Assembly (NCBI RefSeq): GCF_003590095.1
Contig: NC_039478.1
Location: 19,220,001 to 19,284,000 of the forward strand
DNA length: 64,000 nt
Direction: 5' to 3'
Source: Trichoplusia ni
Lineage: Eukaryota > Arthropoda > Insecta > Lepidoptera > Noctuidae
Of this stretch, positions 52,001 to 62,200 are shown one piece after another; within the stretch, counting starts at the first letter, position 1; each line of letters begins with the position of its first letter. The notes below the pieces were generated by a model. The model searched no databases, was not told the origin of the DNA, and saw only the letters and a program-made list of their open reading frames with translations. A program made the translations under genes and the position numbers.

Positions 52001-52549
52001 CTCCTTTAGAGAGAATGACGCAAGCAAAAGAAAGCAGTGTTCATGCTCTTAAATTTTAATTGCGAAACACTGCGGACGCACACGTCTTGTGTATTCGCGA
52101 ATGTGTTAATTCAAAGCATTGCAGTATGCTTTTAATATGCACTTATATGGCGTGCACATTCTTTAGCACTTAGTTGGGTGATAAATGCCTACTTTTGTTG
52201 TTATGTTGTTACACAAAGATTTTAAAGGTATTAATGTGAGACGGATGTTAGTCAGCAAGCAGGGAATAGAAAGATTGTTGCTATTCTTGAATACTAGGCG
52301 TTAAAGTATAAGGCTTTTTATCGATTTTCTTATCACATAATCTGCTTTTAATGGCTTAATAATTTTAAATATCATATATTTAACTTTTTCTTCGTTTTCT
52401 TTTATCTTTCGGTAAGCTTAAGATATTTTTTTGGAGTAAGGGTCGTTAGGCATTTTCGCAAAAAAGCTTTTAATGTTCTGGTAGCAGTTATATCATAGCA
52501 TCTAGATCTTTTAAAAAATGAACATAAATAAAACAAATATATATGACTT
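43023..52549. other. gene-free stretch before Bub3
   Basis: No credible exon. A perfect CRE TGACGTCA lies just after the GATTCGCCCG cluster, at 43197-43204. A GC island at 45183-45232 includes TGCGCCTGCGCA (45189-45200). CpG-bearing stretches lie near 45765-45800, 47215-47460, 49290-49340 and 50865-50930. A Su(H)-type match TGTGGGAAA lies near 49228-49236. The rest is AT-rich without recognisable features. Confidence 0.5.
45183..45232. promoter_or_regulatory. GC-rich block with NRF1/ewg-like site
   Basis: TGCGCCTGCGCA at 45189-45200 matches the NRF-1 class consensus (C in the variable position). It is followed by CTGGGCTGAGCCGCTGATGTC, all within AT-rich sequence. Promoter or enhancer role is inferred only. 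Confidence 0.3.
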
Positions 52550-53059
52550 AATTATTGTTTATTAATTGCTTACAACTAAAATTTATTCTAATAGAACTCA
52601 TTAAGTTCATTCACAAGATCTCATGCGATGTGGTGATCCGTACTTAGTTATGGCTTCGAAAGGTATTTTGTCAAATGAAGTCAGTATTTAATCAGCCAAT
52701 ATTTCTAGTACATTTCCTGGGTTTACATTCTTAAATATAACATTGAAGAGTATAGGTTACTAAATATCTAGGTCGATACCAGTCCCGGCGACTTTTTGAC
52801 GAAAAGTCGAATTACAGTAATTTCACCTGTTAGGTTTTGCCTAAAACAGGTTGACAAGATTATGACAATCACTACAAGATTACATTACACGTATAAAAAG
52901 ATTAAACAGGGCACAATTGGAATTATTAAATACTAGAGAATACAAGTCGAAAATGCTACTTTACGTCAGCTGTAAATATGTTTTATAGTTCAAAAATCGA
53001 ACTGCACTCCACAGTTAACAGCCATAACCTCAGCAGATCGACCGGTTGTAGGTTCCTTT
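52550..53059 (-). other. Bub3: Bub3 3' UTR
   Basis: Sequence downstream of the Bub3 stop on the minus strand. AATAAA hexamers (TTTATT on the + strand) lie at 52582-52587 and 52558-52563, with a T-rich stretch beyond them on the minus strand. The 3' UTR is thus about 480-510 nt; the end is inferred. Confidence 0.6.
52582..52587 (-). terminator. Bub3: poly(A) signal of Bub3
   Basis: AATAAA on the minus strand, backed up by a second copy at 52558-52563. These are the first good signals after the stop that are followed by T-rich sequence on the transcribed strand. Confidence 0.5.
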
Positions 53060-55375
53060 TCATTTGGGTTTGGTTTCTTGGTCTGTCACATATCTTATGT
53101 AGATGGTGTCCTCGGGTTTGGGGTCTTCAATTTGGCTTTCGTCGAGTTGGGAGCAGGCGATGGCGAGTGCGGAGCCGTCGTGGGAGAAGCTGAGGGAGGA
53201 GACGGCCGTGTTGTAGCGGTGGAACTGGCAGAGACGCTTCTTGTTGAAACCGTCCCAGATGTTCACGTAGCCGTCCGAGCCGCCCGTCGCGAACGTGTTG
53301 TACACCGAGTGGAAGCTTATCGCGTTTACTGGATAGATCTTTTCTAGACCTGGAATAGAAACATGGTTTATTAAAAAAAGTTAAAACTAGCATTATAGCC
53401 TGAATTAATGAAGGCTGAATGAAGGCCCTGCAGGATTTTTTAGACTATAAAATAAGAATTTTACTTAGCAACAGAAAACTTGAACGCTTTTGTATGATAA
53501 GGGTGCACTGCTTTAAGTGGGTTGACAAATTTTATTAGTCACAAGGCTAATAAAGACGAAAAATACAAATACCCACCTCCATCTTTAATCCGATGACATT
53601 TAAATGCATACTTTTTCTTCTGCACCTCTGGATTGCTATCCAAATACTCCACGGCGACTCGGCCCTCGATAGAGCTTAGGACGTAGCCCTGCTTGTTGGG
53701 GAACACGCGGATGCACCGGGTTTGGTACTTCAGTGAGGACTCCCTTCTCTGGTTCACATGACCCATGTTCCTTACATCCCACACGAATATCTTCCGACCA
53801 GATGTACCAACTACAAACTTCTCTCCTACTATGCTCATTGTATATACCTGCAATTATGAAGTATGAGGAAATGTAGTTACATACATCAATTATTGACACT
53901 GTTTTTTGTCTATTAAAGATGTTTGAATATTCTGTGTCACTTATTGTAAATGTGATATGATTATAGCTACAAGTTAATTAGTTTATTATCTGTGCATTGT
54001 TAATAGCAACTGAAAATGCTATGACTCTTGATGAAAGGTGATAGCCACTTAAATATGTAACACAGACAAAGACTGTTCACAGTTCTGTTTTACTAAATGA
54101 TACACATACAACAATTATTATCTTGTTATCCCTTATGTATAAGGTATTCTATAAGAATATGGTACTAACTTGGTTAGAACAGTCCGTTTTTGAGCTATAG
54201 TTGATAAGTGTATGTGGCTAGGCTGAACCGTGTGAGACCAACTGAAGTCCAACAGTTCCAGTTAGATAGAGATAAAAAAGACAATGTTTATTTATTTGTA
54301 GACTATTGTAAACTTGAGAACATGCAAGATATATATCTACTATAAGCTGGAATGAATCTTGAAGCAATGTATGCATATTAAGAATGATTGGGTTCATTGA
54401 GAAACTATTTAGCAACTGTACAATGTAAGTACCCTATTGCTAGTTATATACAGAGTGTTTTTGCACATATACAAGATAAATAGGTAATGAAGGTAAAACT
54501 ATGTTTTATTTGTCCAATATACCCTAAACAAAGCAATGCTTTATGAAAAGGGATTGGATTTTAATGATGCAAAGCTCATTTCATAAGCTATTTTCATAAT
54601 TCTAACATACCCTTTCATTTCCTTGGTTATAAGTCCCAACACAGTTAGGGACACGTCCATCCCACATCTTGACGGTTCCGTCCCAGCTGCCGGTGATGAC
54701 CGCATTCACCTCGAGAGCATACTCCACACAACGGATGGCTCCTTTGTGCTCACCAAGAACAGTCTCCACACTTGCATTCAAGTCATACATCTTGAGAGTC
54801 TGGTCTAACCCACCCGAGTAGGTGTGTACAGCATCCTATGGAGAAGTAAATAAGTATATTCTATTTTTAAGTCAGTAATAACTCTCTTATGAGACATGAG
54901 CTCTCATGCTGTGAAGGTTTAACAATTTATGGTTTGAAGTATGTTAAAAAAATGTCATTCTAATATAGTAAAAAAATACCTGATAATTTTTCTAGCCTAA
55001 ATTTGATTAAATATCGCGGCGGCCTTTGCTGTGTAACTAGCCAAGAAAGAGTTGTCGCATTAGGTACAATTTATTTAATGTCAATAATTAAAATAATGAC
55101 TTCAATTTAATACATAACCAGAATGCTAAGTGCGCTTCCCAGGAAAATAACTGCAATCTTACCCTAAAACAGACATCCAGGACGGGCAGCTCGTGGTTGT
55201 ACTTATGACGCTCCGTGTTCGAAGTAACATCGTACAGCCTCACGGTACTGTCCCAAGAGGACACCAGTAGAAACTGGTTGGATTTCGGGGCAAATTTAAC
55301 ACTCGAAATCGCGTCCTCTGGTAAACTCTTCAATTTGAACTCGGTGCGGGACTCCGCAACCCGCGTTACAGTCAT
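53060..55375 (-). CDS. Bub3: mitotic checkpoint protein Bub3 (WD40 repeats), four exons
   Basis: Bub3 is the WD40 propeller that brings Bub1 and BubR1 to kinetochores and supports the spindle assembly checkpoint. Minus-strand exons: 55375-55163, 54835-54611, 53847-53577 and 53349-53060. They join to 999 nt, giving 332 residues plus TGA, close to human BUB3 (328). All junctions are GT-AG. The first two introns are phase 0; the third is phase 1 and splits a Gly codon. Start: the ATG at 55375 is preceded in frame by TAA (55403-55405) with no intervening ATG. Propeller signatures are LLVSSWDSTVRLYDV in exon 1, SGGLDQTLKMYDL and ITGSWDGTVKMWD in exon 2, VVGTSGRKIFVWDVRNMG in exon 3, and FATGGSDGYVNIWD in exon 4. 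The family-typical RRESSLKYQTRCIR and SIEGRVAVEYLD stretches follow in exon 3. The C-terminus ends at TKPK, a few residues before the human end. Rae1, a close relative, is excluded by these sequences. The gene is head-to-head with Sec71. Confidence 0.97.
53848..54610 (-). other. Bub3: Bub3 intron 2
   Basis: 763-base GT-AG intron between exons 2 and 3, the longest in the gene. Introns 1 (54836-55162, 327 bases) and 3 (53350-53576, 227 bases) are also GT-AG. Nothing recognisable was seen within them; the reading frames there are chance. Confidence 0.85.
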
Positions 55376-56264
55376 TGTGGAAGCAATTTTGTTGGCTATT
55401 TTTTAATTATTGTAAAGAAACAAAGGTATCGCTTTTGGCTTTCAGGGAAGTCCTGATTTTCAATATAAATAGCGGGATTATGGATAACCGCAGTCTGCAA
55501 GCAACGAGCTCAGCCGTCGGCAACACAGAATAAAAATATTGATTTTCGATTGACAGAACTGACAGTGCTACGGCACTAAAACTTAGAAAACAAAACGTAT
55601 TTTGAGCTAAACTAAATTATTAAAGTTTAATTCAAATAATTCTTCTTAATTTACGTTTCAATAACCTGTCAAAAATAATTACTTATTTTTTCAATATAAC
55701 CTGATTATAAAGAATTGAACATTCTGCTGGAACTACTTTTCATATAACTTTGGTGACGTAACCTGCTACAGATAGTAATAAAAATAAATATGAACGCATC
55801 AGAATAGTAATCAAATAATTCGTTTTTGACTTTTAATTTTATTCTACAATTTATTATAACAAGTCCAAAGTTCACCTTCCAATCAGATTAAATAACGAAA
55901 ATACTTTATTGTTTTTACTTGGGTGTTCACGGAACGTACTCTAAAATGTGCTTTTAATATTAACTTTAAATATAACTCGATTGTGTAATCTGGTGACATT
56001 TACGAACGCACCTTTATAATTGACATGTTTGTGATGAGGTGTGAATCGTAGAAAGAAATCTCCGTCTCGCAGAAATGATTTCACAAAAATCTATAGTTCC
56101 ATGAAGTTTTGTGATGTTCTATTTGTGCTGTCTCAGAACGAACAAACGTAATACGATAACAATAGAATAGGACCTCAATAAGTAACATAAATGAATATAA
56201 AACCACCGCGCAGCTAAGTCGGTTCCGATAGGAACTAATGGAGTGATCAACTTATGAAATAACG
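55376..56264. promoter_or_regulatory. shared divergent promoter and 5' UTR region of Bub3 and Sec71
   Basis: 889 bases separate the two start codons, which point away from each other, so both promoters and both 5' UTRs lie here unless further non-coding exons exist. No TATA box or initiator can be assigned with confidence. On the Sec71 side three upstream ATGs lie at 56191, 56238 and 56254, each closed by a stop before the main ATG. On the Bub3 side an in-frame TAA at 55403-55405 defines the start. Confidence 0.6.
56238..56262 (+). promoter_or_regulatory. Sec71: two minimal upstream ORFs before Sec71
   Basis: ATG GAG TGA at 56238-56246 and ATG AAA TAA at 56254-56262 are two-codon uORFs. The second ends two bases before the Sec71 ATG at 56265. 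The first is in the main frame; the second is not. If both lie in the mRNA they could reduce or gate initiation at the main start. A third, eight-codon uORF starts at 56191. Confidence 0.5.
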
Positions 56265-59200
56265 ATGCAAACCAACTCGAAAACTAAAGAAATGTTTATA
56301 GTCAGAGCTTTAGAAAAGATTTTGGCTGATAAGGACATCAAAAGGTCCTACCACAGCCAACTGAAGAAGTCCTGCGAAGTCGCTTTAGGTAAGACTTGTG
56401 ACATTTTAGCTTATTCAATAACGTAATAAGTTGTACATTTGTTGAGTATATGTATTTATCACCTGTCACTAATTAGGTTAGAGTGTATATAGCGATAGTT
56501 TTATTGTTATTGATAAATTATTAGATAGTGAATGTATTGACCTTGGTTGAAAAATTGAAACCTACTTAACGTTATCATAGGCTTCAAAGTGATTTCGTGG
56601 TGTAGATCCGTGCAGTGATCAAATGTCAGTGGTGTATGTGGAAGCAATAATGTGTGTAATTTGTACATGATCTAGTCTGGCTAGTTGAACTAGTTGTAAC
56701 ATGAGCTATGTTCACATCCAAATACCTTTTACTTTTGTTGGGTAAGCTTGTATGTTGTTATATCACAGTTACTTGTCCAGATAAGATCACACTTATGATT
56801 TTGAATAGATGAGACAATTAGTACTAATGTATTAATTATATTGAGACCATTTTGTTGAACTGATAATAGTTGATAATATAAATTCTGAGTATTGCTCACA
56901 AATATTATCAATTGAAGAATGTTATTCATGTTTCCTAAAGCATAAATGAACAAGGCTTCTTGTATCAAGCCTTATCAACAGACTTATTTTATAGCACATT
57001 GTAAAATAATAAATTCCAGAAAGGTGAACAACCTCTAAAATGCAGTACATATATTTTTTCTACTTCTTCCTCGAATCATATGGTTCTGTCTTTTTTATTT
57101 TGTACAATCAATTAAATAAAACTAATAAAATTTTATACACTTGAAATAGTGTCAATAAAATATATAAAATGGTAAATGCGCCTAAGTGGATGTCAGAGTC
57201 TAAATCTCAATTCTTTTGCGCTACAAGTAAATACCTGCCTAAACTGTCCTTGGTCTTAATTGTAATTTATCTGTAATTTTATGCATGTCTATCTGTCTTG
57301 GAAAATGTTAAAATCATTCACATGCAAATTCCATAGTCAAATAGAAGGATGATATTTGTTTTTGTGTGAAAAATTAATGATCTTATTATCCTCTACTTTT
57401 ATTATTTAGGTATAATAACAGTTATTTAATATTAATGAGTATAGATTATAGGGGCACAATCATGGTCCATTTTGACACTAAAATAAAGAATAATATTTTC
57501 ATGTAATACATTTCATGCACTAACTCCATTCAGGATAAAATTACTTATTATATATGTATAATTGTAAATATGTTTTGCCTACATACAATACAAGCAGTAT
57601 GAAACTGTCCAACACTCCTCTCATCATTAATTTAATTATCGAAAAGTAAATTACAAGCATTCATTCATAATTATTTACAAAAGATGTTTAACCAACTGTA
57701 TGCTGCATAACATATAATACATAATGTTACTTTGTATGCAGTGGAACTTCCTGTGCTCTAAGCTGTGGATTGGTCTAAAGTACTTTATTATGTAAATAAC
57801 TTCCATATTAGCATTGCTTTGACAGTGTGTGACTGTGTCTAATTGTAGACGGTATCAATGTATTTTAGTTTGTAACTGTTAGTAAAACTGTGAGTAATAA
57901 TAATTAAAAACTCTTTGGCAAAATTTTATGGTAAAATGATGTGAACTTTAATTAACTGATTAGTTAAATGCATACCTATTCCAATAATTGAAAACATATA
58001 TTATTAGTATTTGATATGAGTCCAGTATAAGCTTTTCAAGTCACTTGAAAGCCAAGAAAGCCAAGAATTATGTACCTAGATGCACACTAACATGTATCAA
58101 TAAATAATATAATCAAAAAATATTCCACATTAAATTATATTATACTTATTCCCTATTACTTGTTTGTGTCTTACAATGAGAACACATCCCAGGTTTTTCC
58201 ATGTCTATAGGCCATTTTGAGAGGACTGTTTGAAAGTCAAACTGATTAAAGATTGTTAACATGTTTACATCCATTTATAGCTAGTAAATTGGTTGATTGT
58301 ATTTCTTTATTTGTTTATACTATACCAACACATTTGATCACTGCATATAAATATATCATTTAGTAAAGAAATAAAGTAGCAAAGTACATTTCAAATTCTA
58401 CATTGAATATCCCACTCATAAAATCTTTCAATGTTTATTTACAGAGGAAATTAAGACAGAATTAAAAAATGGGGGTCAGCCGGAGTCAACTGAATCTCCT
58501 ACATCTGGAACACTGCCTCTACCCAAAAATGATGCCTCCAACATCATTACAGCTGAGAAATACTTTCTACCATTTGAATTGGCATGCCAGAGCAAAGCAT
58601 CCAGGATAGTGGTGACAGCTCTTGACTGCCTCCAGAAACTTATAGCTTATGGCCATCTTACTGGAAACATTCCCGACTCGACTACACCGAGAAAACTCTT
58701 GATAGATCGCATAGTTGAAACTATATGCAGCTGTTTCACAGGACCACAAACAGATGAAGGAGTTCAACTTCAAATAATTAAAGCACTACTTACGGTAATC
58801 ACAAGCCAACATGTCGAAGTACACGAGGGCACAGTGCTCCTTGCTGTCAGAACATGTTATAATATTTATCTTGCAAGCAAAAATCTTATCAATCAAACAA
58901 CCGCGAGAGCAACCTTGACGCAAATGCTTAATGTTATATTCACGAAAATGGAAAACCAGGCCATCGAAGCGGAGGCCAGTGGCAGCAATAATACCGTACC
59001 AGAGGTTCCACATAAGGTACCTAATGGTAATGTGGTGTCGGAAGAGGCACCTAACAACGTGTCTGAAGAAGTGAAAGACGCGGATCAAACGCCTGTTGAT
59101 CAAGTTGATGATGTTTTAGAAGCCAAAATCATTGCTAAACAAATAGTTGACTCAGTTATTGATAATGCCATAAGTATTGCAACTAAAAAAACATCCGAAG

Positions 59201-62200
59201 AGGAGGCTCAAAACAGCCCTGACAATAATGAAATTCCATCTGATTCTCAAGATAGTGGAAGTGTGTCACAGGAGAGTAATGGCCAAGTACCTACTGAAGC
59301 AGTGATGACCAGAATACCATCTCAGGAAAGTGTGGATGTGGCATCAGAAAATGACAATTCAGTAACTGCGAAATTCACCCATGTATTACAGAAAGACGCT
59401 TTCTTAGTATTCAGAGCTCTCTGCAAGCTATCAATGAAACCTCTACCAGAAGGTACTCCAGACCCCAAGTCACATGAGTTAAGATCTAAAATTCTGTCTC
59501 TGCATCTTCTGCTATCTATCTTGCAAAACGCTGGTCCTGTTTTTAGAAACAATGAGATGTTTATCACTGCTATTAAACAGTATCTTTGCGTGGCGCTTTC
59601 GAAGAATGGCGTAAGCTCCGTACCTGAAGTATTCGAACTCTCCTTAGCTATTTTCTTAGCTCTTCTACAAAACTTTAAAGTGCACCTTAAGAAACAAATC
59701 GAGGTCTTTTTCAAAGAAATCTTCATGAATATACTAGAAACATCAAGCTCATCTTTTGAGCATAAATGGATGGTCATCCAAGCTTTGACCAGAATCTGCG
59801 GCGATGCGCAAAGCGTCGTAGATATATACGTCAACTACGACTGTGATTTGTCTGCAGCTAATCTGTTCCAGCGATTAGTTAATGATGTTTCAAAGATTGC
59901 ACAGGGCAGACAAGCTTTGGAATTGGGTGCTACACCAAACCAAGAGAAGTCTATGCGTATTCGCGGACTTGAATGTCTAGTTTCCATATTAAAGTGTATG
60001 GTAGAGTGGAGCAAAGAACTTTATATAAATCCTAATCTACAAACAACTTTGGGAGAACGAACTGCGAAAGAGGATCCTGACCATCACAGTATGAAATCTC
60101 ATGGAGGATCAAGTCTGAGTTTAGTTTCCACAGGTTCGAGCAATATTGGTAACAGAGAAACATTAGACTCACCTGAACAATTTGAAGTACTAAAACAGCA
60201 AAAGGAAGTTTGGGAAACTGGCATAGATCTGTTTAACAGGAAACCAAAACGTGGAGTTTCCTTCTTACAAGAACAAGGCCTTCTGGGAACATCGACAAAA
60301 GAAATCGCTGAATGGTTACTTACAGACGAAAGACTGGATAAAACATTCGTCGGTGAATATTTAGGTGAAAATGAAGACCATTCCAAGGAAGTTATGTATT
60401 CTTATGTAGATTCAATGAACTTTTCAAATATGGACATAGTGGCGGCGTTACGTTACTTCCTCGAGGGTTTCAGGCTACCTGGCGAAGCCCAAAAGATCGA
60501 CAGGTTAATGGAAAAATTTGCGTCCCGATACTGTGAATGCAATCCTAAAAACACACTTTTTACAAGTGCAGATACCGTTTACGTACTAGCATTTTCGATA
60601 ATTATGCTCACAACAGATTTACATTCTCCGCAAGTAAAGAATAAGATGACAAAAGAACAATACATTAAGTTGAACAGTGGCATAAGCGATAATAATGACC
60701 TTCCGCGTGAATATTTATCACAAATCTACGACGAAATAGCTGGTCACGAGATTAAAATGAAAAACACGTCGAAGCCAGGCAAACATATGATTGCTAATGA
60801 AAAGAAACGTAAACTGATTTGGAACATGGAAATGGATTTGATATCGACTGCTGCTAAGAATTTGATGGAGTCAGTGTCTCACGTTCAGACTCCGTTTACA
60901 ACGGCTAAACACGTAGAACACGTGCGGCCAATGTTCAAGATGGCTTGGACTCCTTTCCTGGCAGCCTTCTCAGTGGGACTCCAGGACTGTGACGATCCTG
61001 AAATCGCTTCACTTTGCCTAGACGGTATTAGGTGCGCTATTCGCATCGCCTGCATTTTCCACATGTCACTCGAAAGAGACGCCTATGTACAAGCTCTTGC
61101 ACGATTCACTCTGCTTACAGCTAATTCACCTATCACAGAAATGAAGGCAAAGAATATTGACACTATAAAGACATTGATTACGGTCGCGCATACGGACGGA
61201 AACTACTTAGGAACAAGTTGGTTGGATGTCGTTAAATGCATTTCTCAGTTAGAATTAGCGCAACTTATAGGAACTGGAGTACGGCCGCAGTTCTTATCGG
61301 GGTCAGGAATTAAGCCTCAGCCCGATTCCCTTAAGTTTAGCCTAATGTCATTGGATCCTAGTGTCAAAGAACATATTGGCGAAACGAGCTCTCAGAGTGT
61401 CGTAGTCGCAGTTGATAGAATATTTACGGGATCCACCAGACTTGATGGTGACGCCATAGTTGACTTTGTCAAAGCTTTATGTCAAGTATCCTTAGACGAA
61501 TTAAGCCATCCCACAAATCCTCGAATGTTTTCACTACAGAAGATTGTTGAAATATCTTACTACAATATGGGTCGAATTAGGCTGCAGTGGTCTCGAATAT
61601 GGCAAGTACTTGGTGATCACTTCAACAAAGTAGGATGCAGCAGTAATGAAGACATCGCATTCTTTGCTGTTGATTCTTTAAGACAACTATCAATGAAGTT
61701 TATTGAAAAGGGCGAGTTCGCCAATTTCAAATTTCAGAAAGATTTCTTAAGACCATTTGAACATATTATGAAGAAGAACAGTTCTCCAACAATCCGAGAT
61801 ATGGTTGTTCGGTGTATTGCACAGATGGTCAACTCGCAAGCACCAAACATCAAGTCTGGTTGGAAAAACATATTCTCTGTATTCCACTTGGCTGCAAGTG
61901 ATCAAGATGAAGCCATTGTCGATTTAGCATTCCAAACCACAGGCAAGATTATTAATGAGTTATATGAAAGACAGTTTCCCGCGATGATCGACTCTTTCCA
62001 AGATGCAGTTAAATGTTTATCTGAATTCGCGTGCAATGCTAAATTCCCCGACACTTCGATGGAAGCTATAAGGCTCGTCAGGTCTTGCGCGACAGCAGTC
62101 GGAGCCTCGCCGCAGCTGTTCGCCGAACACGCCGGTCTGGAAGGAGAGCCGGGCGCTCCCGAGGTAGACAGAGTCTGGCTGAGGGGATGGTTCCCCTTGC

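Noticed and set aside
52978..53347. Plus-strand frames of 71 and 89 codons, and a minus-strand 88-codon frame
   Set aside because: All overlap the last Bub3 exon in wrong frames or on the wrong strand.
58579..58581. Alternative Sec71 start at the beginning of the long open frame
   Set aside because: The codon is TTG (Leu) inside the conserved FELACQS stretch. An upstream in-frame sequence and a first exon with matching N-terminal residues give the true start at 56265.
59322..59834. 170-codon minus-strand frame, and other minus-strand frames within 58567-63401
   Set aside because: Antisense shadows of the conserved Sec71 exon with no domain of their own.
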